A stretch of 64,000 bases of DNA from Cylicocyclus nassatus (GCA_958299035.1 CATQJL010000001.1:78513594-78577593); one strand, 5' to 3'. Positions 1 through 10,979 are shown, numbered from the stretch's first letter. Numbers and translations: made by a program. Notes: generated by a model from the letters alone, not told the origin.

Positions 1-3000
1 TTCATATTCTACCTGTGTAGAGGAGGCAGAGCAACTATTATGAGCTTTTACACAACCGACAGATTATGAGCTCATCGGGAAGTAACATAACGAAAGTTAC
101 ATAACATTTATGTGATTATGAACACGCTGAGCAGAAACTGGGATGTAATAATTAAGTAGACAATCTCCTTGTGTTATGCATAGGCATAAACAACTTCGAC
201 GTAATGCGTCAGGATGTCACACATATTTGTAGCTATATAAAGTGCCGGATATAAATATTGTGTCCCCTTCAGATAGAAGAAAAACTTACCACAATGTCAT
301 GAATTTACAAAAAATTCTCGAAAACGATTAAATAAACTGTAATGTTGAAAAATATGGAAGAATTCACTTAGAAGCAATTAAATCCGCCTCTTTTTGTAAA
401 TGACATCTCCTGCAGATGAAAAGATTCGTGAGAGCTCGTCCGGATCGATCCATCCGAAAGAGGAAGGAGTGGGGCTTCTGCTCTTATTCATCACACTGAA
501 TTTATTTATAGAAGTCTATTGATTATGCTAAACAGAACGGCTTTTCGCTTTACATCCAATAAGGTTGACTCACTTCACTTCGAAAGGACAGCCCTACATT
601 CTTATTCATATTTAGATACAAAGAAGATTAATATCTGATCTTTGATCCACTAAAAATAAATGAATTTTTACTTTAAAGTTAAAGAAATCTATCGACTAGG
701 GGGAGGGGAGTGGAATAGCTGCAATGTATAAAAGATGCATTTGATGAAATTAGATCAGTTCGAAGAGATAAACCCTGTAGTTTTTTCTCACCTACATATA
801 AAAGTTGATCTTTGATCTTTGCCCTGGATACATTTGGGTTTTTATTTTAGTCTATTTAAAGAAGTTTTTTGACCATGGGAGGGAGGAAGAGGGGAGAGTG
901 GAACAGCTGTAGTGCAAAACAAGCACACAACTTCAGCTTCAAATAACAACTCGTAAATTTATTCACGTTTGGATTCAAAAAGCATGATGTCTGATTTTCA
1001 GTTTTCTTCAGACCTTGGACTTTTCTATTTTCAACTCACTTATTAGACCTCCTTCTCCAAAGCTTGCACGAAAGAGACGCTAATAAACACTTGTCAATCA
1101 CGAAACTTGTTCCATCCATAACCCTGGATGTTTTTTTTGCTCGATAGAAAATTTGGAAAAAGATGGTCGAATGCGAGGTAGAGATGAGATTTCACGTGAG
1201 ATTGAACAAGAGCATGCGACTGATTGACAAGCCGTGTTTCTGACATATTCAACGTATGTTTTATCAGGCAGCTGTCAATGATCTTACTTGTTCTTTTTGC
1301 GAGCAAAGCATCGAGTTAGCATCTGGCTCACCTCGGGATGCTGAGGTGGACAGCGCGAGCTTTGATCTGTTATTTTTTCTCCGTTGATTAGTCAGAGGTG
1401 TTCTTAGCCATTGCATTGCACAGATCTTCCATCCAAACTAGAGATACGGATCAAAATGGCTGTGATTGTGAAAACGCTTTTTCTTCACAAAGTGCGTACA
1501 TATCCTCACAAGGAGCTCTAATTATATGTAGTCGTATATTGTCTTGTTATGAGATCCTCCCAAAAGAGAATCTTTTTTGATAGCATCCATGTCCCGTTTT
1601 CATGAAACCTTGGCATTTGTCGTATGTAGCGTTTCCCCCAACCGTATTCAAACTTCCATTGTGCCGGAAAAATTTGAGAAGTGGTCTTTATTTCTTTTCA
1701 ATCACGACCTTCTCTGACGCTTTTCTTCTTCCTCAGAGGCCTGAAGTTCTAAGTGTTATAAGTAACCTCCAGACCACCGAGCGTTTCCTCCAACTCTGTC
1801 AGTTTTCGGCCTTCTCACAATCTCACTACCAAAAAAAGGTCAGTGTAGCAATACATACCAAAAGATCACCGCTACTCGAGTAGTTTGCACCGGAAATAAG
1901 CAGTCGAGGAGACGAGTGAATCATACTATAGATATATGAAGATGATTCACAGTTGTACATCACATAACGATACGAACGGAGGAAGTCAGAAGTTATTGAT
2001 AAACACTCGTCCTCATAGTCCATTTTTGGATTTTTGTTTGTGATTCAGAATGCTTCCGATGCTTTCCTAGAAGAGACCTCTGTTTCATACGCAAGAATTC
2101 TACAATTCATATCGGAGTCTTTTCCACTCCGAATGTCCTATGCTTTACATTTTTGCGTCTGTTATGAGCATGTCCTTTGATGCGATTACCCAGAACTCTA
2201 CCCGTCTCTCCTATATACAACGCTGCAATTGAGGCAGTCAGTTTGATAAAGGACTTCCGTTTTTGCACAGTCCCCACTCTACCGGGGGGGGGGGGGGGGG
2301 TGCATTGCTATGCATTGCTCTGCAGCACAATTTCGGTAGTAGAGCCGATTACGGACCAGCTGCGTTTTGATGTTGTCGTTAGGGATGTTGCCTAGAACAG
2401 CATCATTTTGTAGCTGAGCTCGAAAAAATGCTTTTTGAAACTTCGTTCTCAGATACGCTAAAAGATGTGTTGCCAGCTCTTGCTCGTCGTTTGCCGAAGA
2501 ATCGTATCTCTTAATGTGCCCGGCCTCTTATGACTGCATGCGACGCCCACGCTAGTGCTTAAAACTAGAACTCTTGCAGGGTTGACAAAATTTTCTATGT
2601 GTTGCGCTTTCATAAAACATACGAACAGCCGTATATTATGACAAATGCAACAATCACTTGTACCGCGTAAGCTCTTATTACGTTTTCTTAGCTACATGCA
2701 TCTGAGCCGAAGTGGACACTGCAAAAGAAAAGTTGCTATAACGAAGAGGTACTAAATTGTAATTGCGACAGCTTTTAAAACATCAGACAAAGTGGATATG
2801 AAGAGATTTCAATGCGATACAGTAGTACGGTTTTACTTTCGCAACTGCACATGCTTGCTGCCAAAATTTTCACAGAAAAAAAAGCTCTGGTGAAGCAACA
2901 ATGGCATCTAAACGAGCATGAGGGGCTGGGGTCGGTGATTTCAGTTGAGTAAGTTTTGAAAGAACTGCGAAATACGAATTTCCGTAAAAGGGCATTCTAT

Positions 3001-3190
3001 ATGAGAAGCTGTTAGGTGATTTCTTCACTGTCTGTATACCTAAGGGTGTGGACTAGTTAAATATGGGGAAGCCTAAGTGACAGCATCATCAAAACCGTCC
3101 GTTTGTTTTTTAGATGGTCTGTAACGCTGAACTCAGAACTAACAAGAGAAGCCACCTAACTTAGCTTAAACTTTTGGCAAGGGACGTATA
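1..3190. other. No supported gene
   Basis: AT-rich sequence without an exon I can support. The only distinctive feature is a run of 17 G at about 2284-2300. Open frames here are short, lack paired splice signals and do not resemble a known protein. Confidence 0.5.
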
Positions 3191-3196
3191 TAATCT

Positions 3197-3535
3197 AAAT
3201 CAGCTTCAAACGCTGATTCCAAATATGTTATTTCCAGCTGCCGAGCATCATTCTGAAACGAATTTTATGTACTTTTTTCTGCGCGAAATATTTATCGACT
3301 CACTGGCATAACGGCATCATCACCTAATTGCTAATAGCTTCGTTAAACTTCTTAGGGAATTGGATTTGTTTTATTTCGATATCTCAGCACCTTTTTCTTG
3401 CGTATTTTTATCTACAGGCAGTCTTCCCATGTTCAATAGTATGCCCATTTTGCGCAGGAAAAAGTAAACTCGCTTCGGAATGGGGCACGGCAGCTAGGAG
3501 TAGCATATTTGGAATCAGCGTTTGAAGCTGATTCA
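3197..3535. repeat. Foldback repeat with CTGATTCC termini
   Basis: An inverted repeat: TCAGCTTCAAACGCTGATTC on the left is mirrored by GGAATCAGCGTTTGAAGCTG on the right. Similar inner termini (GCTGATTCCAAAT with its mirror) flank the repeats near 25190-25680 and 27998-28452, so this is a dispersed family of non-autonomous foldback elements. No coding capacity is visible. Confidence 0.6.
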
Positions 3536-3539
3536 GAAA

Positions 3540-4825
3540 ATACATGTCACTCGCTAAAAGGCCGAGCTAAGTTGTGTAGCTTTCCTCATAAGTTCAAAAG
3601 CACTCAAAATGTCAAAAGCTTGATGAAGCGCAGCAGTCTTGCGCTTCATCGTATTCTCTACGCAGATAATCTACCGCTCTCAAAGGCAGCGACTCGGCAA
3701 GATGATAAGTACCGAGCTTAGAGTGTTGCGATCGTGACCCTCCAGCTAAGTTACAGCAAACTCTGGAGCTTTATAGCGCTTCTGAAAGGCCAATCCTCTC
3801 CAGCTGTCTTCCGGACCCCGCGCACTTCCAACTCCGCTCACTTCTTCCACATAATTTAGGGCAAACCACGAAGAGCTTCGAAAAAAGTCATTTCTGCCAT
3901 TATTGAGCGCTGAAGATCTCGGATATCGTTTTAGCATGGCGAGAAGGCTCCAAAGAGATGAAAAAAGGAGAGCGAAATTTTCGCAATATCCTTACCACCT
4001 TTTCCGTTGTCACCATTCTGTACTGCTTTCGGGGGCAGCTCAATTTTCGGCTTAAATTTCGTTATGAACTGTTGAAGCTGGCAGAATAGACCATACTTTA
4101 ATGAGGTTGGTTGCTCATGCTGCAATTCTTACTAACGACAAACCTAAATGTTCCCACGCAATCATTCTTTTGGTCACTCAAACGTGATAATATTTATTTA
4201 GGAATTTCTCGTTCTCCATATCAGACATGGTTTATGTCAATAACGTATACAATTTGGATTTGCGACAATTCTTTTTCGCATTTTTGAATTTCAGATATGT
4301 TCTTACCGGGTTATATGAACACTTTATTTGGTCAGCTACAGCGATCTCTCAATCGAGTCAGTAACCTGTCAAAGCGGCCAAGTCGCGAGTTCTAAACTCT
4401 GTTGATGATGGCTAGCGGAAGCCTGGTAAAATTTGACAGTTATGGTGATAGATTTTAGGCTTTGAGTGATTACTAGTTAATTTAGCACTTAATTTAATCA
4501 ATACGTTCTAGCCGTTTTGTATAAATTCCGGATTGTGGCGGGAACAAGGAAATATCTGCAAATTAACCATTGTTTTCCGCATTTTTTGATCAGGTATTTT
4601 ACCATAATGGAAACAGTACTTCCGGGACATCTGGTATAAACACTATAGAGTTCTAAGGACTCTTCGACATGTCCTAGATAGCGTGTCGTTGTTGTGAGGA
4701 AGCCATGTAAAACGATGTAATTGTGAGTGAGTTACCAGACACTAGCAATTGTTTGGAGGACATGCGGAAAGCGGAAGGCCGTTGCTGTTTTGGAAACGAC
4801 AGTGAGACGCTAGGACACTCTTAAG
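3540..4825. other. No supported gene
   Basis: No exon with convincing splice sites and no recognisable repeat was seen in this stretch. Confidence 0.4.
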
Positions 4826-4895
4826 GTTGTTTCATACTGCAGTCGCTGCAGCAATGGCAGTCAATCGATCGATATCTTTTGCCCCTCTACTCAGA

Positions 4896-5163
4896 CAATC
4901 AAATGCTCTCAGCCGGCAGCCACAAAGCCACCGCCTAGACCCACCAAAAGCGCGGTGGCCTCATCGCCTCACTGTCGCTTCCCGCTGAGAGCTTTGTCGG
5001 AGTTTTGTCGGAGCTTGTCGGAGCGGGCTCAGCGGGCAGCGAGCCCGCTCCGACAAGCTCCGACAAAGCTCCAACAAAGCTCTCAGCGGGAAGCGACAGT
5101 GGCTGCGATAAGGCAACGACGCTTTTGGTGGGGCCCGCTGAGAGCCTGTAATTGTCTGAGTAT
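4896..5163. repeat. GC-rich foldback repeat
   Basis: A near-perfect palindrome. CTCAGACAATCAAATGCTCTCAG on the left is mirrored by CTGAGAGCCTGTAATTGTCTGAG on the right, and the centre contains GTCGGAGCGGGCTCAGCGG with its inverse. The open frames across it are by-products of the GC-rich palindrome. It looks like a non-autonomous foldback element. Confidence 0.6.
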
Positions 5164-5168
5164 ATGAC

Positions 5169-5676
5169 TGCACCCTAAGGGTTGTTTCAGTCAGCCGCAG
5201 CAGATTGCAGCAGGCTGCAGCTGACCGCACTGACCGCACTGACCACAACTGACTGCAGCAGGCTGCAGCTGACCGCATTTCGTGTATATAGGTGGAGAGG
5301 ATAAATAGTTGTAGGTCAAACAGTCTCTTAGCAATATATGCTACAATAGAAAACACGAGCTGGAGTAAAATAGATATATGCAATGACAAAAAGAATCAGA
5401 ACAAATATGAGCATATCAAAGAAAAACAAACGCCAAAATTCGATTGAGAAGAGTGAGTTAGAACCTATGAACTTTCTAGGCGCAAATAACGGTGCTTTGA
5501 TGTATTCGCAACTGTTTTCTTTTTTACGAAAGGATGCAGCTATTGTGATAACGTGGCGCTCAGGTCAGCTGCAGCCTGCTGCAGTCTGCTGCGGTCAGTG
5601 CAATCAGCTGCAGTCTGCTGCGGTCAGTGCAGTCAGCTGCAGTCTGCTGCAGTCAGTGCGGCAGTATGAAACGATG
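5169..5676. repeat. CTGCAG-rich inverted repeat arms
   Basis: Two blocks (5180-5280 and 5566-5670) consist of imperfect repeats of CTGCAGNCTGCTGCGGTCAGTG in opposite orientation. They end in GGTTGTTTCAGTC and GCGGCAGTATGAAAC. A related GTTTCATACTGCAG end at about 4830 suggests the whole 4828-5676 block is one composite element with the palindrome at 4896-5163 inside it. Confidence 0.45.
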
Positions 5677-5870
5677 GCTGATCATGAGACATATTTGACC
5701 TGATGAGGTAAATAATTTCAACTTTGCCGCGAGGGTACTGTTTTTCCTGCTACCACCATTTGATATTTGTGCGTTTACTGCGGGACTGGCGCCATATTAT
5801 GGTCGCTGGCGAAATTACGGAGCTATAGCCAAATAACAGAGCTGCATAAAAAATAAATAGACAGTACATG

Positions 5871-6077
5871 CAGTCTGCCCCAATCGGGATCAGGCCGAAC
5901 CGCCGACTGAATTTGTGCGCTCGCAACGCTAGGGGTCTGCGTTGCATACGCGCGCTGTCGCAAAGAGCGAAGAGATTGAGGAGAGAGCAGACTAGCTAGC
6001 CGTAGACGCGACGCAATACTCTCGCGACAGGGTTCCCGCCATGCCAATCTCGGCCTGGTTGGGATTGGGGCAGACTG
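5871..6077. mobile_element. TACAGTCTG MITE, copy 1
   Basis: A 207-bp element with terminal inverted repeats CAGTCTGCCCCAATC and GATTGGGGCAGACTG, next to TA on the right. Other copies are at 13991-14410 (outer), 14069-14277 (nested) and 16280-16489. The termini and TA target fit a Tc1/mariner-class MITE, which is an inference; there is no transposase. Confidence 0.7.
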
Positions 6078-6907
6078 TACGGTCTTCTTATGGAGGAAAA
6101 TGTTCAATGATGTGATGAGTGTCTTTTCAGTCTCTGGAAACAGATTACTCCCTATAACCATCAACTAAAGGGGGTTGCTCTAAATACCTGACCACATATC
6201 TTTCTGACTCCATCTTGGTCTGATTGAAAATTGAAAATTCCCATGGCAATTACAATGGTACGTTTCGGGTTTGAGGGTCTAATCTGGTCGTAGAAATCAG
6301 ATGATGTAGAAATCAGGGAATTCTTTTTATTTCTAGATGCTGGAGCAAAATGCATGCCCTGCCGGCAGTACCACGATCTGTTTGGGGAGAAATCAAGAAG
6401 CCGCGATCTCGACCATGAAGCTCACCACCTCGCATTTGGGTCACAACCATAGTTGCGATGGGGAAAGCAATGCAAAAAATCTTTTCTTTCTTTTTCTGAA
6501 GATGGTAGTTACATGTTTCTAGATCGACCAACTGTACGAAAACACAAAAAAATTGAAATCTTTGGAACATACTGTCTATGCTTTAGGAATGAACACAGTG
6601 ACTTTAATCGGAGTTTCTTCAATAAAATGCGCTTTCGCCTGCCAGCATTTGTTCATAATAAGTTGTTAGCCCTTTGACCCATACTAGATATCGTTAAGAC
6701 AAAATGTTGATTGAGATGGTATTATAAGACGATCGTTTACTTGCCTTATTATTTTAGTTTTTTTTTAACTTTAAAGGCAGTGTCCCGGCAGATTTTGCAC
6801 CTCCACCTTTTTGCATGTTTTAGGCCTTTACGCCATGTAGAATCCGAAATGGAGCTTTGAACGGGCTGAAAAGGTCGATTTTGGGGCGTTTTCCTAACTG
6901 CAGAAAA

Positions 6908-7703
6908 TGTGCTGAGGCCGGATTTGATCCCCGGCCTCAGCACCCCCTGCCAATCAATTCGCGCGCCAAAACCCAAGTATTTTAGGCGGCGCACAGTGAT
7001 CGACTTTGGATCTTCTCAATCGACCATTTCTTCGTCGACCGTGGACTCATACTTTGCTGTCTCCTTATATTGCATAACTCCGAAGTATACTGGTACATAT
7101 ACTCTTTGTTCTCATGATTTACATTCACACTTGCACATATTTTTTGGTTCATTGGTTCCAGTTTATCATTTGCAACTATTTACTGTTTCCATAGTACTCA
7201 ATAGTGTTCATGTGTTATTTGTTGTGTTCATTTGCTAATTTTCCTCGTGCACTCAGGTCTTTGTGCCTCATTCTCAACGTGAAGTGGTGCTTATCCGTTT
7301 ACCGGTGTTCATCATGATACTCAAAGTTCGATTAAAGTTGCATTACGCCTCGTATTTTTGTTTCGCATGTTTGCTGTTGTTGAATTAATGGTAAATAAAG
7401 GGTTTAATTACCCAAGTTTGAGGTGTGTGTCCACGGCGGTGGCTATCCGCGACTACTTCAAGCCGATCTGTTATTCCTAGTTCTGTTATTCGTTCACAAT
7501 TCATTCAGCGTTTTCGCCCCAAGCTCAGAAAGACCCGCGTGGCAACGAAGCTCTCAAACATCCGAAGCCCCAGTTCTACGCAGCCGGTGAAAGGTGGGAT
7601 TTCAGTAATCCTTTCACTTTCCTTTCTCTTCTTTCCGAGTTTTTTGGTCAATTTTGAGTACGGGGTCCCCCTCGCTCCCCTTTAGTACCCGGGACCCAAC
7701 TCA
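6908..7703 (+). repeat. 5' LTR carrying an exact SL1 sequence
   Basis: Starts TGTG and ends CTCA. AATAAA at 7394-7399 is followed at once by a 22-nt exact match to spliced leader SL1 (7401-7422), then GTGTGTG. The small open frame downstream of it recurs in both LTRs only because the LTR is repeated. Confidence 0.88.
7401..7422 (+). promoter_or_regulatory. SL1 spliced-leader sequence inside the LTR
   Basis: All 22 bases match nematode SL1 as I know it, from GGTTTAATT to TTTGAG. The 3' LTR holds the same sequence at 9204-9225 with one change (A to T at the seventh base). It ends in TTTGAG, which itself resembles a weak 3' splice acceptor, and is followed by GT. Lying directly after AATAAA, it is where a short R region would be expected. 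The match is visible; a role in transcript 5'-end formation is inference. Confidence 0.85.
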
Positions 7704-7711
7704 AAATTTTC

Positions 7712-7724
7712 TGGTGCATCGGCC
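7712..7724 (+). promoter_or_regulatory. Candidate primer binding site (tRNA-Gly)
   Basis: TGGTGCATCGGCC lies 8 bp after the 5' LTR. From memory it is complementary to the 3' end, with CCA, of nematode tRNA-Gly(GCC) over 13 bases, after which pairing stops. It fits a minus-strand primer site; the tRNA match was not checked against a database. Confidence 0.6.
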
Positions 7725-7793
7725 ATTCACGAAGCCCAGGCCGAACGAAATCGATAGGAGTAAACGAAGACGCCTCGAATAAACGAAGAAAGG

Positions 7794-9041
7794 ATGGGGC
7801 CATCGTTAAAGCCGCACAAAACAAGGATTACGAAGTTGGGGAACACACTGGAGGAGCTGATAGAAAGCTCCCAACATATGGTAACTTTCGAAATCCCCAT
7901 CACGGAGAACGAAGAAGAGTCAATGGATCTCCTACGAACTAGGATAAAATCGATACAACACCGCCACACCAACATCGTCACAACCAAAGCAGCACTAGAG
8001 ACAGCGGTCTCTAGCTATCAGGAAGCCTTCAACTCGTTGGACAACAACTCTCAGCAAGAAGAACGAACATCCCAAGAGACGTATGTTGACCGTGCTTGGG
8101 ATTTAACAGCGACGGCACTCTCCCTTCTTAACAAGCTGGACGAAAAGGAGACAGAACTTTCCTCCAGACTGGATAACTTCGCCCAAGCGGCAAGAAGAAG
8201 AGAGAGACAGCTCGAAACCATCAACACACCTCAGGCATCCAACGAATCGTCAAGATGGGCAACCCCGCCACCAGCCACCCAGCTGCAATCAATGCTGCCT
8301 AGGCTACAACTTCCCAAGTTTAGCGGAAGACGCGAGGAATGGGGGTCCTTTTGGGCCATATTCCAAGTCACCGTGGACGAACAGCCAATCCCCACGATGA
8401 TCAAATTTAACTACCTTCTCCAGTCGCTAGTAGGAGAGGCAAGGCAGACGGCAGCACAGTTTCAGGTGGTAGAAGCAAGCTATCAACTAGTCATCGAAGC
8501 TCTCAAAAAGAAGTATGGCGAAGACGCATCCATCATCGAAGACCTGTTGATGCAGCTCGAAACCACCAAGGCGGAGGGATTGTCCACTAAGCTACAGGCT
8601 AACTTACTAGAACGAATTACAGCCATCCTGACGCAACTAGCCGCGAAAGGCCAGGATGTCAATCAAAGACTAGTGCTCAACCTAGTCTTACGAAAATTCA
8701 GTGCCGAGAGTGTGCTGAGGCCGGATTTGATCCCCGGCCTCAGCACCCCCTGCCAATCAATTCGCGCGCCAAAACCCAAGTATTTTAGGCGGCGCACAGT
8801 GATCGACTTTGGATCTTCTCAATCGACCATTTCTTCGTCGACCGTGGACTCATACTTTGCTGTCTCCTTATATTGCATAACTCCGAAGTATACTGGTACA
8901 TATACTCTTTGTTCTCATGATTTACATTCACACTTGCACATATTTTTTGGTTCATTGGTTCCAGTTTATCATTTGCAACTATTTACTGTTTCCATAGTAC
9001 TCAATAGTGTTCATGTGTTATTTGTTGTGTTCATTTGCTAA
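7794..9041 (+). CDS. BEL/Pao gag protein (DUF1759-like), reading into the 3' LTR
   Basis: A 415-codon frame. Its first part is charged and helical; around residue 171 comes LPKFSGRREEWGSFWAIF, the LPKFSG...W..FW signature of BEL/Pao gag (DUF1759), followed by the helical region typical of the family. Gag should form the particle that packages element RNA in the cytoplasm. Genuine gag sequence stops at about 8710, where the frame runs straight into the 3' LTR, adding about 110 unrelated residues. The zinc knuckles and the pol region that normally follow are absent. The start is the first ATG after the primer site, preceded by an AT-rich leader of about 90 bp. Whether it is translated is unknown; it is intact enough to be. 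Confidence 0.8.
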   Translation: MGPSLKPHKTRITKLGNTLEELIESSQHMVTFEIPITENEEESMDLLRTRIKSIQHRHTNIVTTKAALETAVSSYQEAFNSLDNNSQQEERTSQETYVDRAWDLTATALSLLNKLDEKETELSSRLDNFAQAARRRERQLETINTPQASNESSRWATPPPATQLQSMLPRLQLPKFSGRREEWGSFWAIFQVTVDEQPIPTMIKFNYLLQSLVGEARQTAAQFQVVEASYQLVIEALKKKYGEDASIIEDLLMQLETTKAEGLSTKLQANLLERITAILTQLAAKGQDVNQRLVLNLVLRKFSAESVLRPDLIPGLSTPCQSIRAPKPKYFRRRTVIDFGSSQSTISSSTVDSYFAVSLYCITPKYTGTYTLCSHDLHSHLHIFFGSLVPVYHLQLFTVSIVLNSVHVLFVVFIC

Positions 9042-9509
9042 TTTTCCTCGTGCACTCAGGTCTTTGTGCCTCATTCTCAACGTGAAGTGGTGCTTATCCG
9101 TTTACCGGTATTCATCATGATACTCAAAGTTCGATTAAAGTTGCATTACGCCTCGTATTTTTGTTTCGCATGTTTGCTGTTGTTGAATTAATGGTAAATA
9201 AAGGGTTTATTTACCCAAGTTTGAGGTGTGTGTCCACGGCGGTGGCTATCCGCGACTACTTCAAGCCGATCTGTTATTCCTAGTTCTGTTATTCGTTCAC
9301 AATTCATTCAGCGTTTTCGCCCCAAGCTCAGAAAGACCCGCGTGGCAACGAAGCTCTCAAACATCCGAAGTCCCAGTTCTACGCAGCCGGTGAAAGGTGG
9401 GATTTCAGTAATCCTTTCACTTTCCTTTCTCTTCTTTCCGAGTTTTTTGGTCAATTTTGAGTACGGGGTCCCCCTCGCTCTCCCCCTTTAGTACCCGGGA
9501 CCCAACTCA
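8711..9509 (+). repeat. 3' LTR
   Basis: Over 99% identical to the 5' LTR by eye. Differences include one near 9109, the SL1 change near 9210, one near 9370 and a 3-bp insertion near 9480. It begins directly at the truncated gag coding sequence (GCCGAGAG then TGTG) with no polypurine tract between. Confidence 0.88.
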
Positions 9510-9829
9510 GAAAAGCAGCTTGGACGAGATTTTTAATGGAAAGTTAGGGGAGGTCCTCAGACGAAGATCCTGCCGCCTGTAATTCTTGCTTTGGATAGCA
9601 TGCATCATGGGGGAGAGCGCTGATGGGGTCCCGCGCCGAACAGGCGGGGAAGGCCGTCCAAGCGCGCGCCAGTTGGGGTTGCGCGCGCCGGTTCAAGGGC
9701 CATTTTCTCGACCCAGGGGGAACATCACCCAGCCGGAGTGCGCCTGGAGGTCGATGGGGTGACCAGGAACCCCACCACACGTATATCCCCCAGGACCCGA
9801 ATCTGCCGGGACACTGCCTTTAAGTCCTT

Positions 9830-10092
9830 TTAATGCTACGCGGACAATATTTGGTATTTTGCAGGCCACATCGTATGTGTCCAGTCCTTTGGACAGTATG
9901 AATAGGGACCATGCCCATTTTCTTCGGTAGCGCACTCCCTCCCATTTGGTTCGCGGATTCCCGCCAGATGTTGCCCATCCTGTTGGATTGTTGTAGAACA
10001 TCTTCTTTGACACGTGCGCTACTGGTGCAGTGCGCCTCCATTGAAAATCGATCTTACTCATCTCTTCATTTATCCACTAACAATTCCGATCC
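9830..10092. other. No supported gene
   Basis: GC-richer sequence next to the MITE. Short minus frames are present, but none has a family signature. Confidence 0.3.
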
Positions 10093-10978
10093 TCACGCTA
10101 TGTCCAGACTGATCCGAGCGTGGGCGTCCTCAACAAGAGCTTCCTTGTCGAACGCTGCTGCCTGAGTGCATCGTTCCAGACCGTACAGGAGGAAATTGCC
10201 CTTACGATGTTCTCCATCGTTTTCCTCAATGTAATCGGATAACCACTTTGGCAAACCATAGCACACTACCGGCGATGAGTCTGAGCTGCTTGCACGATTC
10301 ATTACATATTTTATCACCTCATAGAAACACGGGAATTCAGCGCGAGTAACCCTTGCCAGCCGACCTGCCTATCGACTTCGCACCACAGCTGGATCTTCCT
10401 TCTACTGTGGTGGTTTCTAGAGCTCCACGGCTGCCTTCAACCTCACTAGCAATGTGGAACTAACTTCTTCGCCTTTCAGCAGCAGCCCCCTTGACAACGT
10501 TTTAAAGTTCCCTGTGACTCCTCCGCTCCTTCTGCTGGTGCCTTGACAGGCGCCGACCTCGCTAAAGGGAAGGCAACGGGCTCTTCGCGTTTGGGTAAAA
10601 AGTCAATTACCGTGTTTTCAAAGCCAGGGATGTTTACAAATGGTTTAGCTTCGTAATGTCCAGCGCCGTAACATTTTGCTCCCCTACAAGGGCAGAACAC
10701 AAGCGCGGAGGCCAAGTACCTCCCGAGGCTGTCATGCTGCCTGGTAACACCTTTGTTATCGACATCATGCCACGCTGAACACGCTTGTAGCAAGGATTGT
10801 CCATGAGCGGCGATATGCTACCCACGACTTTCAATGCGTTGCGGCATGATAGTCCATGAACATATAGAATGGGCATTATTGTAAATGAGTGTTGGTAGAT
10901 GAGACGGGCTTTACTACTTGCTCTATCATTCTCGCATCTTCGCAGCGTGCAAAGTGGAGTTCTTTCAAGAAGCTTCAT
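10093..10978 (-). other. Unrecognised coding-like remnants, minus strand
   Basis: Overlapping minus frames (10093-10317, 10476-10793 and 10634-10978) have higher GC content and amino-acid composition more protein-like than the surroundings, for example SSSDSSPVVCYGLPKWLSDY and LMDNPCYKRVQRGMMSITKV. No motif identifies a family, and no splice pairing that joins them was found. They may be remains of a gene or of a retroelement. I cannot assign a function. Confidence 0.25.
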
Positions 10979-10979
10979 T

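Larger units (their letters stand above)
6908..9509 (+). mobile_element. BEL/Pao LTR retrotransposon, gag only
   Basis: A 2,602-bp LTR element with LTRs of 796 bp (6908-7703) and 799 bp (8711-9509), both starting TGTGCTGAGG and ending CCCAACTCA. It is flanked by the 5-bp duplication GAAAA (6903-6907 and 9510-9514), the size usual for BEL/Pao. The internal region is only 1,007 bp and encodes a BEL-type gag and no protease, reverse transcriptase or integrase, so it must move, if at all, with proteins from full-length relatives. About three substitutions and one 3-bp indel separate the LTRs, so the insertion is recent. No polypurine tract precedes the 3' LTR. Confidence 0.9.
6775..9819. mobile_element. 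AGGCAGTG MITE, copy 1, split by an LTR retrotransposon
   Basis: Termini AGGCAGTGTCCCGGCAGATT at 6775 and the inverse ending at 9819 are flanked by TTAA on both sides (6771-6774 and 9820-9823). Removing the BEL element and one copy of its GAAAA duplication leaves 438 bp, matching the 437-bp uninterrupted, inverted copy at 51084-51520. A third, diverged relative is at 26503-26951. TTAA duplications suggest piggyBac-like mobilisation, but the 51-kb copy has TTAT, so the superfamily is open. No transposase. Confidence 0.8.

Noticed and set aside
2284..2300. G17 tract
   Set aside because: Simple homopolymer; no further structure suggests a function.
4961..5389. 142-codon minus frame
   Set aside because: It lies across a GC-rich palindrome and CTGCAG repeats; the frame is open because of repeat composition.
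6749..6994. 81-codon minus frame over the MITE and LTR junction
   Set aside because: It crosses the insertion boundary between two transposons, so it cannot be an ancestral gene.
7425..7685. 86-codon frame in the LTR, repeated at 9228
   Set aside because: Duplicated with the LTR; no protein signature and no conserved start context.
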